Shown one piece after another: positions 1-7,902 of a DNA stretch of 64,000 bases. Each line of letters begins with the position of its first letter. Position 1 is the stretch's first letter. Source of the DNA: Nonomuraea pusilla (GTDB taxonomy: Bacteria; Actinomycetota; Actinomycetes; Streptosporangiales; Streptosporangiaceae); contig NZ_FOBF01000008.1 of the NCBI RefSeq assembly GCF_900109355.1, positions 186,001 to 250,000 on the forward strand, in the 5' to 3' direction. The notes below the pieces were generated by a model, which worked only from the letters and a program-made list of their open reading frames with translations, did not search any database and was not told where the DNA came from. A program made the position numbers and the translations under genes.

Positions 1-1773
1 CATCACGCACACGTCGGCCCAGCGGGCGGCGTTGCGGCGGGCGACGTCCAGCTCCGGGCGGGTGTCGCGCAGGTGGGCGGCCGCCATCCGCCACGGCTGG
101 CGGATGGCGGCGGCGCCGCCCGGCATGGGCACGCGGGCCAGGTGGCCGAGCCGTTCGAACGAGACCAGGTCGGCGCGCAGGAACTCGCCGCCCCACAGGG
201 TGCCGTCGGGGCCGTAGCCGAGCCCGTCGAAGGCGACGCCGATCACGGGCCCGGTCTCGCCGTTGTCGGCCAGGCAGGACGCGACGTGCGCGTGGTGGTG
301 CTGGACGCCGACCAGCTCGATGCCGGGGATCTCCAGGGCGTGCTTGGTGGACAGGTACTCGGGGTGCAGGTCGTGGGCCACCACCTCGGGCCTGATGTCG
401 AACAGGCCGCAGAAGTGGTCGATGCCCTCGACGAACGAGCGCAGCGTCTCGTGGTTCTCCAGGTCGCCGATGTGCTGGGAGACGAACGCCCGCCCCCCTT
501 CCGCCAGGCAGAACGTGCTCTTCAGCTCCGCGCCGCAGGCCAGCACCGCGCGCGCGGCGGGCAGCGGCAGGGGCAGCGGCTCGGGGGCGTAGCCGCGGGC
601 CCGGCGCACCATGACGGCGGCGCCGGCGACCGGGCGCACCACGGAGTCGTCGGCGCGGACGTGGATGCCCCTGTCGTGGACGAGGAAGGCGTCGGCGATG
701 CCGCCGAGCCTGGCCAGCGCGTCGGCGTCCTCGTACGCGATCGGCTCGTCGGAGACGTTCCCGCTGGTCAGGACCATGGGGGCGGCGAGGTCGGCCATGA
801 GCAGGTGGTGCAGCGGCGTGTACGGCAGCATGAGCCCGAGGCTGCGGTTGCCGGGCGCGACCTGCGTGGCGACGGGCGCGCCGGCGCGGCGCGGCAGCAG
901 CACGACGGGCCTGGCCCGGGAGGTCAGCAGGGCCGCGGCGGCGTCGTCCACCTCGCACAGGGCGCGGGCCTGTTCCAGGTCGGCGACCATGACGGCGAAC
1001 GGTTTGTCCTCGCGGTGCTTGCGCCCGCGCAGCGCCGCCGTCGCCTCCTCGTGGCCGGCGGGGACGGCGAGGTGGAAGCCGCCCAGCCCTTTGATCGCCA
1101 CCACCTTGCCCGCGTGCAGCAGCGCCGCGCAGGCCGTGACGGGGTCGCCGCACAGTTCGGTGCCGCGGGCGTCGAGCAGCCGCAGCCGGGGGCCGCAGGC
1201 GGGGCAGCAGGTCGGCTGGGCGTGGAAGCGGCGGTCGGCCGGGTCGTGGTACTCGGCCGCGCAGTCGGGGCACATGCCGTACGGCGCCATCGTCGTGAGC
1301 AGCCGGTCGTAGGGGACGCCGCGCACGATCGTGAAGCGCGGGCCGCAGTTGGTGCAGTTGACGAAGGGGTAGCGGTGGCGCCGGTCGGCCGGGTCAGCCA
1401 GCTCTCGCAGGCAGTCGTCGCAGGTCGCCGTGTCGGCGGAGACGAGGGCGCGGCGCCGTCCCGACGGGTCGCTCTCGGCGATGGTGAAGCCGGTGCGGCC
1501 GGTGGGCGGGGCGCTGACGACGGTCACCCGGTCGATGCCCGACAGGGCGGGCGCGTCGCGCTCCAGCGCCGTGAGGAACTCCTCGACCCCGGCCAGGGCG
1601 CCCTCGACCTCGATGCGCACGCCGTTGACGTCGTTGCGGACCCGCCCGGCCAGGCCGAGGCGGGTGGCCAGGGCGTACACGAACGGCCGGAAGCCGACGC
1701 CCTGCACGACGCCCTCGACGTGCACCTCCACCCTCTTGGCCGCGTGTCCGGGCACGCTCTCCTGCGTCGTCAC
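1..1773 (-). CDS. hypF: HypF, [NiFe]-hydrogenase maturation carbamoyltransferase (3' end outside window)
   Basis: HypF makes the thiocarboxamide on HypE that becomes the cyanide ligand of [NiFe] hydrogenases, starting from carbamoyl phosphate. The first 591 codons are visible; the rest lies beyond base 1. In order I see an acylphosphatase-like domain (VEGVVQGVGFRP near residues 19-30), two C-x2-C...C-x2-C zinc fingers (Cys118/121/140/143 and Cys168/171/190/193), a YrdC-like segment, and the start of the Kae1/carbamoyltransferase domain with HHHAH. The GTG start at 1773 follows a GGAGG about 14 nt upstream, which is somewhat far. Full-length HypF is usually about 750-800 residues. Other hyp or hydrogenase genes are presumably just outside the window. 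Confidence 0.93.
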   Translation of the reverse strand, partial: MTTQESVPGHAAKRVEVHVEGVVQGVGFRPFVYALATRLGLAGRVRNDVNGVRIEVEGALAGVEEFLTALERDAPALSGIDRVTVVSAPPTGRTGFTIAESDPSGRRRALVSADTATCDDCLRELADPADRRHRYPFVNCTNCGPRFTIVRGVPYDRLLTTMAPYGMCPDCAAEYHDPADRRFHAQPTCCPACGPRLRLLDARGTELCGDPVTACAALLHAGKVVAIKGLGGFHLAVPAGHEEATAALRGRKHREDKPFAVMVADLEQARALCEVDDAAAALLTSRARPVVLLPRRAGAPVATQVAPGNRSLGLMLPYTPLHHLLMADLAAPMVLTSGNVSDEPIAYEDADALARLGGIADAFLVHDRGIHVRADDSVVRPVAGAAVMVRRARGYAPEPLPLPLPAARAVLACGAELKSTFCLAEGGRAFVSQHIGDLENHETLRSFVEGIDHFCGLFDIRPEVVAHDLHPEYLSTKHALEIPGIELVGVQHHHAHVASCLADNGETGPVIGVAFDGLGYGPDGTLWGGEFLRADLVSFERLGHLARVPMPGGAAAIRQPWRMAAAHLRDTRPELDVARRNAARWADVCVM

Positions 1774-1903
1774 AGGCCCAGTGTGCGCCTCCGCGGGGCC
1801 GCGCGCATGCGTATCGCGCGTGTCGCGCCGCAGGTGCGCGCACCGGGGCGGGCCGCGCGGGCGGAGCGACCGGGGAGACGCCGGGGAGCCCGCCGGGAGA
1901 CGC

Positions 1904-1939
1904 GGAAGGGCCGCGCGGTGCTGTCCGCGCGGCCCTTCC
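1904..1939 (-). terminator. Strong hairpin terminator after arc
   Basis: A perfect 15-bp stem (GGAAGGGCCGCGCGG and its complement) with a 6-nt loop lies just after the arc stop codon. It has no clear U-run, which is common in actinomycetes. It should separate arc from hypF. Confidence 0.8.
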
Positions 1940-1947
1940 TCGACGGG

Positions 1948-3711
1948 TCAGAGGTACTGGCCGGTGTTGGCGACGGTGTCGATCGACCGTCCGGCCTCGG
2001 TGCCCTGCTTGCCGGAGACGAGCGTGCGGATGTAGACGATCCGCTCGCCCTTCTTGCCGGAGATGCGGGCCCAGTCGTCGGGGTTGGTGGTGTTGGGCAG
2101 GTCCTCGTTCTCGGAGAACTCGTCCACGCAGGCCGTGAGCAGGTGCTGCACCCGCAGGCCCTTCTGGCCGGTCTCGAGGAACTGCTTGATGGCCATCTTC
2201 TTGCCCCGGTCGACGATGTTCTGGATCATCGCGCCGGAGTTGAAGTCCTTGAAGTACAGGACTTCCTTGTCGCCGTTGGCGTACGTCACCTCGAGGAAGC
2301 GGTTCTCCTCGCTCTCGGTGTACATGCGCTCGACGGCGCTCTGGATCATGCCGTGGATGGTCGCCTCACGCGAGCCGCCGTGCTCGGCGAGGTCGTCGGG
2401 GTGCAGCGGCAGGTCGGCGAGGAGGTACTTGGAGAAGATGTCCTTGGCCGCCTCGGCGTCGGGCCGCTCGATCTTGATCTTGACGTCCAGGCGGCCGGGC
2501 CGCAGGATCGCCGGGTCGATCATGTCCTCGCGGTTGGAGGCGCCGATGACGATGACGTTCTCCAGGCCCTCGACGCCGTCGATCTCCGACAGCAGCTGAG
2601 GGACGATGGTGTTCTCGACGTCGGACGACACGCCCGAGCCGCGGGTGCGGAAGATGGAGTCCATCTCGTCGAAGAACACGATGACCGGGGTGCCCTCGGA
2701 GGCCTTCTCACGGGCGCGCTGGAAGACCAGGCGGATGTGCCGCTCGGTCTCGCCGACGTACTTGTTGAGCAGCTCCGGGCCCTTGATGTTGAGGAAGAAG
2801 CTCTTGCCGGACTGGCCGGTCTTCTCCGCGACCTGCTTGGCCAGGGAGTTGGCCACGGCCTTGGCGATGAGCGTCTTGCCGCAACCGGGCGGGCCGTAGA
2901 GCAGCACGCCCTTGGGCGGGCGCAGCTTGTGCTCGCGGAACAGGTCGGCGTGCAGGTAGGGCAGCTCGATGGCGTCCCTGATCTGCTCGATCTGCCTGCC
3001 GAGGCCGCCGATCTCCTCGTAGGAGATGTCGGGGACCTCCTCCAGCACGAGCTCCTCGACCTCGGACTTGGGGATGCGCTCGTAGACGTACCCCGAGCGG
3101 GGTTCGAGAAGCAGGGAGTCGCCGGCGCGCACGGGCTGGCCGACCAGGGAGTCGGCGAGCCGCACGACGCGCTCCTCGTCGGCGTGCGAGATGACGAGGG
3201 CGCGCTTGCCCTCGTCGAGCAGTTCCTTGAGCATCACGATCTCGCCGACCTCTTCGTAGCCGAGCGCCTCGACCACGTTGAGCGCCTCGTTGAGCATGAC
3301 CTCCTGGCCACGCCGCAGCGAGGAGACGTCGACGGACGGGCTGACGTTCACCCGCAGCTTGCGGCCGCCGGTGAACACCTCGATCGTGCCGTCTTCCCTG
3401 GCCTCCAGGAAGGTGCCGAAGCCGGACGGCGGCTGCGCCAGCCGGTCGACCTCCTCCTTGAGAGCGACGATCTGGTCCCGGGCTTCCTTCAGTGTGGCGA
3501 CCAGACGCTCGTTCTGGCCGGTGACGGCCGCGAGGTTCGCCTGTGCCTCATGAAGACGCTCTTCGAGGACCCTGGCCTGACGGGGTGACTCGGCCAGCTT
3601 CCGACGCAGCGCCGTGATCTCCTCTTGGAGGAAGGAGACCTGTGTTGAAAGATCGGCGACCTCCCGTTCGCGCTGCGCGGCTCGAGCCTCAGCATCATCG
3701 CGAGCTGCCAC
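1948..3711 (-). CDS. arc: Proteasome-associated AAA ATPase Arc/Mpa
   Basis: This is the hexameric ring ATPase that recognises pupylated proteins, unfolds them and feeds them to the 20S proteasome. The 587 residues show an N-terminal coiled coil (about 1-93) that binds Pup, interdomain OB folds (about 95-220), and an AAA module with Walker A GPPGCGKT at 273-280 and Walker B ending FFDEMDS near 352. The C-terminus is GQYL, the conserved penultimate-tyrosine tail that docks in the proteasome alpha ring. The GTG start has GGAAGGAGGTGA upstream. Downstream comes a terminator and hypF rather than dop or pup, so the rest of the pupylation genes must lie elsewhere or beyond the window. Its 5' region is AT-rich for this genome and has an inverted repeat at 3860-3879. 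Confidence 0.97.
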   Translation of the reverse strand: MAARDDAEARAAQREREVADLSTQVSFLQEEITALRRKLAESPRQARVLEERLHEAQANLAAVTGQNERLVATLKEARDQIVALKEEVDRLAQPPSGFGTFLEAREDGTIEVFTGGRKLRVNVSPSVDVSSLRRGQEVMLNEALNVVEALGYEEVGEIVMLKELLDEGKRALVISHADEERVVRLADSLVGQPVRAGDSLLLEPRSGYVYERIPKSEVEELVLEEVPDISYEEIGGLGRQIEQIRDAIELPYLHADLFREHKLRPPKGVLLYGPPGCGKTLIAKAVANSLAKQVAEKTGQSGKSFFLNIKGPELLNKYVGETERHIRLVFQRAREKASEGTPVIVFFDEMDSIFRTRGSGVSSDVENTIVPQLLSEIDGVEGLENVIVIGASNREDMIDPAILRPGRLDVKIKIERPDAEAAKDIFSKYLLADLPLHPDDLAEHGGSREATIHGMIQSAVERMYTESEENRFLEVTYANGDKEVLYFKDFNSGAMIQNIVDRGKKMAIKQFLETGQKGLRVQHLLTACVDEFSENEDLPNTTNPDDWARISGKKGERIVYIRTLVSGKQGTEAGRSIDTVANTGQYL

Positions 3712-3859
3712 GCCCCGTCACCTCCTTCCCAGTCGAGGGCGACTACTAAGGACCTTACCTATCTCGGGCCCCTCCGTAACCTGGCCGGGCAGTGTTCGTA
3801 TCCTGACACTCCGTATTCGGTGATTAATCCCTAATAGTGCGTTTAATACTCCCAGCATA

Positions 3860-3879
3860 GGAACACGACCATCTGTTCC
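3860..3879. promoter_or_regulatory. Inverted repeat in the arc upstream region
   Basis: GGAACA-N8-TGTTCC is a perfect 6-bp inverted repeat, about 150 nt upstream of the arc start, in an unusually AT-rich 200-bp gap. On the arc strand TATGCT (TANNNT form) follows it at -10-like spacing. It may be an operator or part of a promoter; no regulator is identified. Confidence 0.35.
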
Positions 3880-3915
3880 CGTGTCACGCACGAAGGCACT
3901 CTTGTGGCCAAATTG

Positions 3916-4767
3916 TCATAGTTCTTCAGTGGTTCCCTTCGGTCGGCGGCGTCGCGGCGGCGGCGTCACTCCGTCCGCCATGCGACGGGCGGAGACGAGG
4001 AACCCCGTGTGGCCGATCATCCGGTGATCGGGCCGTACCGCGAGCCCTTCGACATGCCAGTCGCGAACCAGGGTCTCCCACGCATGGGGCTCGGTGAAAC
4101 TCCCGTGATCGCGAATGGCTTCGACCGTTTTGGACATCTGCGTGGTGGTGGCGACATAGCAGCAGATCACGCCGCCGGGCGTGAGCGCCTTGGCCGCCGC
4201 GTCGACGCACTCCCACGGGGCCAGCATGTCGAGGATCACCCGGTCGACGTCGGCCTCGTCGAGGGAGGCGACCAGGTCGCCGACCACCAGCCGCCAGTTG
4301 TCGTCCATCGGGCCGCCGAAGAACTTCTCGACGTTCTTGCGCGCCACGTCCGCGAACTCGTCGCGGCGCTCGTACGAGGTGACATGGCCCTCGGGGCCGA
4401 CGGCGCGCAGCAGGAAGCAGGTGAGCGCGCCCGAGCCCACGCCGGCCTCCACCACCCGCGCGCCGGGGAAGACGTCGGCCATGCCGACGATCATCGAGGC
4501 GTCCTTCGGGTAGATCACGGCCGCGCCGCGCGGCATCGCCAGCGTGTAGTCCTGCAGCAGGTGACGGAAGGCGAGGTACTGGGTGCCGCCGGACGAGCGC
4601 ACCACGGAGCCCTCGGGCTGCCCGATCAGATCGCTGTGCGGGATGGCGCCCTTGTGCGTGTGGAAGACGCCGTCCTCCTTGAGCGTGATCGTGTGGCGCT
4701 TGTTCTTGGGGTCGGTGAGCTGCACCTGATCCCCCACCTGGAACGGCCCATGCCTGCGGAAACCCAT
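3916..4767 (-). CDS. trmI: tRNA (adenine(58)-N1)-methyltransferase TrmI
   Basis: TrmI methylates A58 in the T-loop of tRNA using SAM, as a homotetramer in bacteria. The 283-residue protein starts MGFRRHGPFQVGDQV, has the N-terminal beta domain typical of TrmI and a Rossmann SAM site, EAGVGSGALT, at 107-116, followed by DMLAPWE. The reading frame is open further upstream (to 4896). I chose ATG 4767 because the family begins here and because TAACCT sits 7 nt ahead of it, the leaderless arrangement seen repeatedly in this window. An arc-trmI pairing near a RecB-like nuclease and a site-2 protease matches other actinomycetes. It is divergent from the GNAT gene across 55 bp. Confidence 0.94.
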   Translation of the reverse strand: MGFRRHGPFQVGDQVQLTDPKNKRHTITLKEDGVFHTHKGAIPHSDLIGQPEGSVVRSSGGTQYLAFRHLLQDYTLAMPRGAAVIYPKDASMIVGMADVFPGARVVEAGVGSGALTCFLLRAVGPEGHVTSYERRDEFADVARKNVEKFFGGPMDDNWRLVVGDLVASLDEADVDRVILDMLAPWECVDAAAKALTPGGVICCYVATTTQMSKTVEAIRDHGSFTEPHAWETLVRDWHVEGLAVRPDHRMIGHTGFLVSARRMADGVTPPPRRRRPKGTTEEL

Positions 4768-4774
4768 GGCCGCA

Positions 4775-4780
4775 AGGTTA
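4775..4780 (-). promoter_or_regulatory. -10 box of trmI (leaderless)
   Basis: TAACCT on the minus strand, followed by a 7-nt spacer and the trmI ATG; there is no Shine-Dalgarno sequence. Transcription would start at or next to the start codon. Confidence 0.6.
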
Positions 4781-4822
4781 TAGGGGTTTCCGGGGGCTCC
4801 GGACGCACGGTATCTATGGGGG

Positions 4823-5914
4823 ATGCTTGCGCGCGACGTGATCTCCGCCGGGCCGCTGGTGCTGCGGGCCCCCACCGAGGCCGACCTCGGCGCCATCGCC
4901 GAGACCTGCGGCGATCCGGTGACCGCGCGGTTCCTGCCGCTGCTGCCCGAGCCGTACGACGTCGACGACGCCCGCGCCTACCTGAAGCTCGCCAGGGCCA
5001 AGTGGGACGACGGCGGCGCCGAGTTCGCGGTCACCGAGGACGGCCGCTACGCGGGCTCCGTCGGGGTGCGCCCGCCCGACCGGTGGGGCGTCACCGAGAT
5101 CGGCTACCTCATGGCGCCGTGGGCGCGCGGCAGGGGCGTGGCCACCACCGCGGTGCGCGCCGTCACCGAGTGGCTGATCGACCAGGGCGTGCGCAGGGTC
5201 GAGCTGCAGGCCGAGGTCGAGAACACGGCCAGCCTGCGCGTCGCCTGCAAGGCGGGCTTCCACGAGGAGGGCCGCAGGCGCGACGCCAAGCTGCTGCGCG
5301 ACGGCCGGGCCGCCGACCTCGTCGTCTTCGCCAGGCTCGACCGCGACTCCGGCGCGCCGGTGGAGCCGTACCTGCCGCTGTTCGAGGGCGGCGAGCTGAG
5401 CGACGGGGTGGTGCGGCTCACCCCACTCGCGCCGTCCGACGCGGCCGACTACCACCGGGTGATGAACGAGCCCAGCGTCCAGGCGTTCTCGGTGAGCCCC
5501 GGCACCTCGCCGGAGGAAGACGAGCGGCGCTGCCGCTACACGATGTACTGGTGGGTGACCGGGCAGCGGATCGAGCTGGCCGTCAGGGACGCCGCCGACG
5601 GCGCCTTCGCCGGGCACCTCCAGCTCATGCAGGTCTCGCCGGTGATCGGCCAGGCGATGATCGGCTACTCGCTGGCGCCGGGGTTCCGGGGGCGGGGGTT
5701 CATGACCAGGGCGGTGCGGCTGCTGGTCGACTGGGCGTTCGCGCGGACGCCGCTGCACCGCGTGGTGGCCGGCACCGACGCCGTCAACCGCGCCTCGCAC
5801 GCCGTGCTGGAGCGGGCCGGGTTCGTCCGCGAGTGCGTGCACGCCCAGTTGCTGCCGCGGCAGGACGGCTCGCGGGCCGACGACGTCTCCTGGGTGCGCG
5901 TCCGCCCCTCCTGA
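4823..5914 (+). CDS. Tandem GNAT-family N-acetyltransferase
   Basis: The 363-residue protein holds two complete RimJ-like GNAT domains in one chain. The first (about 5-175) has the acetyl-CoA loop ARGRGVATTA and the end motif ENTASLRVACKAGF. The second (about 190-360) has FRGRGFMTRA and NRASHAVLERAGF. Such proteins acetylate protein N-termini, amines or antibiotics; the substrate cannot be read from sequence. Both acetyl-CoA loops look intact, so each half may be active. ATG 4823 has a GGGGG stretch directly upstream. It is a single gene, divergent from trmI and convergent with the FHA gene. Confidence 0.88.
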   Translation: MLARDVISAGPLVLRAPTEADLGAIAETCGDPVTARFLPLLPEPYDVDDARAYLKLARAKWDDGGAEFAVTEDGRYAGSVGVRPPDRWGVTEIGYLMAPWARGRGVATTAVRAVTEWLIDQGVRRVELQAEVENTASLRVACKAGFHEEGRRRDAKLLRDGRAADLVVFARLDRDSGAPVEPYLPLFEGGELSDGVVRLTPLAPSDAADYHRVMNEPSVQAFSVSPGTSPEEDERRCRYTMYWWVTGQRIELAVRDAADGAFAGHLQLMQVSPVIGQAMIGYSLAPGFRGRGFMTRAVRLLVDWAFARTPLHRVVAGTDAVNRASHAVLERAGFVRECVHAQLLPRQDGSRADDVSWVRVRPS

Positions 5915-6000
5915 CGGCGTCGCGCGCGAGATCCCGCCGCGCCGCCGCAGGCGCCCTCCCGCCCGGCGGCCCCGCAGGAGGGACCGCCGTGGCGGGGGTG

Positions 6001-7587
6001 TCAGCCCCTGTGGGCCTCGTAGCGCAGGGTGCGGGACACCCCGACCCTGACCGTGGTGCCCGGGGCGATCGTGACGGGCTCGTTCGGCGGGATGTCGTAG
6101 AAGTTGGGGTCGCCGGGCGGCTGGATCTGGGTGCCGTTGACCGAGCCGAGGTCCACCAGGTTGACGTCCCAGCCGTCGAGCGCCACGCGCAGGTGGCGGC
6201 GGGAGACCGAGCCGTCGGGGCTGGTCACCTTGGCCGGCCTGGCCGAGCCCCCTGCCACCTCGGGAGCGCGCTCGGGGTCGCGGCCCAGCAGGTAGTCGCT
6301 CTCCAGCGGCAGGGCCGTGCCGTCGTCGAGGATGAGGACGCCGAGCGACGGCCGCGGCCCCTTGTACGGCACGAGCGTGCGCTGCACCAGGGCGATGCCG
6401 CAGACGGCGCAGTACGGCGACCGGGGGTCGTTGAAGTGGTCGTTCTTGCAGTCGACGCCGTAGACGAGGGGCCGGTCGCCCTGCTCGGGGTGGTCCTGCG
6501 GCGGCTGGCCCATGGGGTCGGACGGCCCGAGGACGGGCGGCGCGGGCTGGTCGCCCAGGCCGCCGCCGGCGGGGTCGTCGAAGGAGTCGAAGGAGCTGTA
6601 CGGCTGGGGCTCGGGGTGGGCCTGCTCGTGCGGCGGCAGGTAGGGCGGCGGCTCCATCGGAGGACCGGCGTGCTGGCCCTGCGCTGCGGGGCCGGGCATC
6701 CCCGGGCCGGGCATGCCGGGGTGCGGCCCGGACATCGGACCCGACATCGGACCCGGCATCGGCGGGGACATGGGCATGGGCGGGGACATCGGCCCGGAGA
6801 CGGGCGGCGGCTGCATGGGGCCGGACCCTCCGCCCATCGGCGGCCCCGGCATGGGCTCGGGGACCGGCACCGGCTGCGGGCCCGACAGGGGCTGCGGGGC
6901 GGGCGCCTGCTCGGGGCCCGGCGCCGGCTGCGCGTGGGCGGGCGCGGGCTGGGGACCGGACGGCGGCTGGGCGGGCATCGGGTACGGCGGCCGCTGGTCC
7001 TGCTGCGGGGGCTGGGGCATGAGGTCGGGCTCGAAGTGCAGCGCCGTGTTGGGCATCTCGGCGGTGAGCGGCCTGGACGCCTCGGGCGCGGGGGCGGCCT
7101 GCGGCTGCGCGTTCACCTCGCCGACCTCGCCGACGAGGCCGCCGCCGTGGACGACGCCGCCCTCCAGGCGGACGGCGGGGTGGGCGGAGCCGGCGCCCGG
7201 CAGGCTCAGCTCGACGCGCTCGACGGGACCGGCGACGAGCCGGTCGGCCCAGGTGAGGGAGTCGCTGCCGGCGAGGCGGGTCTCGCCGGACGCTGTGATC
7301 ACGGTGGCCGAGGCGGATCCGCTGACCAGCACGGCCACGCCGCCGCTGACGGGGCCCGCGACGGCGCAGGTGGCGGGGTCGCCGGTCATGGTGGCCGCGA
7401 GCACCTGCGCGGCCCTGCGGGCCAGCGCCCGCCCGTCGCCGCCCGCGGCGGCCGTCTCGCGCAGCGCGTCGAGCAGGCCCTCGCCGGTGGCCTCGCCCGC
7501 GTCGCACACCAGTAGCAGCCCGCCCACGTAGGCCACGAGCCCGTCGCCGGGAAGCGGACGCACGACTCCGAAGCCCTGGTCGGTCAT
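6001..7587 (-). CDS. FHA-domain protein with Pro/Gly/Met-rich linker
   Basis: FHA domains bind phosphothreonine, so this is probably a partner or substrate of a Ser/Thr kinase. The 528 residues comprise an N-terminal domain I do not recognise (about 1-165), a long low-complexity linker full of PMSGP and PAPGP units (about 190-360), a small Cys/His segment ending YCAVCG that looks like a partial zinc ribbon, and a C-terminal FHA domain with SVSRRHLRV at 460 and DLGSVNGT near 480. ATG 7587 has GGGAGGAC as ribosome site. It overlaps by ATGA a 15-codon open frame with its own strong ribosome site. No kinase gene adjoins it; a receptor kinase is at 52 kb. Confidence 0.85.
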   Translation of the reverse strand: MTDQGFGVVRPLPGDGLVAYVGGLLLVCDAGEATGEGLLDALRETAAAGGDGRALARRAAQVLAATMTGDPATCAVAGPVSGGVAVLVSGSASATVITASGETRLAGSDSLTWADRLVAGPVERVELSLPGAGSAHPAVRLEGGVVHGGGLVGEVGEVNAQPQAAPAPEASRPLTAEMPNTALHFEPDLMPQPPQQDQRPPYPMPAQPPSGPQPAPAHAQPAPGPEQAPAPQPLSGPQPVPVPEPMPGPPMGGGSGPMQPPPVSGPMSPPMPMSPPMPGPMSGPMSGPHPGMPGPGMPGPAAQGQHAGPPMEPPPYLPPHEQAHPEPQPYSSFDSFDDPAGGGLGDQPAPPVLGPSDPMGQPPQDHPEQGDRPLVYGVDCKNDHFNDPRSPYCAVCGIALVQRTLVPYKGPRPSLGVLILDDGTALPLESDYLLGRDPERAPEVAGGSARPAKVTSPDGSVSRRHLRVALDGWDVNLVDLGSVNGTQIQPPGDPNFYDIPPNEPVTIAPGTTVRVGVSRTLRYEAHRG

Positions 7588-7631
7588 GCGTCCTCCCTCA
7601 TGACCAGGGTGCCCTCGCTGCGCTCGGTCAC
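7584..7631 (-). CDS. Possible 15-codon leader peptide coupled to the FHA gene
   Basis: GTG at 7631 opens a frame for VTERSEGTLVMREDA and stops with TGA overlapping the FHA ATG (ATGA). It is preceded by GGGAGGAGAG at ideal spacing, a better ribosome site than most genes here have. Translation coupling is the likely role. I do not recognise the peptide, and the frame is short enough to arise by chance. Confidence 0.35.
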   Translation of the reverse strand: MTERSEGTLVMREDA

Positions 7632-7789
7632 TTGAACTCTCCTCCCGGAAGCCGGCGATGTGACGGCACCCGCACTGCCGTGCTGTACCACCAGCCATAC
7701 GCATACCCAGCCGGCGAGGCCGTGTCGCGGCCACGCCGTCTCGATTCGGTGTATCGGCGGACCGCGGCAAACCCCTTAACTGTGCAAGT

Positions 7790-7801
7790 TTGGCCAAACA
7801 G
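7790..7801. promoter_or_regulatory. 12-bp perfect palindrome upstream of the FHA gene
   Basis: GTTTGGCCAAAC is a perfect palindrome in the 270-bp gap between the FHA gene and the site-2 protease gene. A TAGTGT box on the minus strand lies beside it. It could be an operator; nothing else in the gap is recognisable. Confidence 0.3.
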
Positions 7802-7902
7802 AACACTATCGGCCACTCGTCCCAGCAGAGAACTCACCAGGTCACCGGAAACGGCTGGAGACGACCCTAGCCCGGCCAGGTCCCTTTAACGAGTAGGACA
7901 AA

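Noticed and set aside
73..3588. A plus-strand open frame of over 1100 codons antisense to hypF and arc
   Set aside because: Its translation is low-complexity (runs of G, A, V, D, R) and it lies opposite two well-recognised genes. High GC keeps antisense frames open. The same holds for long frames opposite trmI-FHA (4009-7515), metH and 56434-59685.
7628..7837. A 69-codon frame in the gap upstream of the FHA gene
   Set aside because: No ribosome site, composition unlike neighbours and no recognisable motif. It overlaps the likely promoter region.
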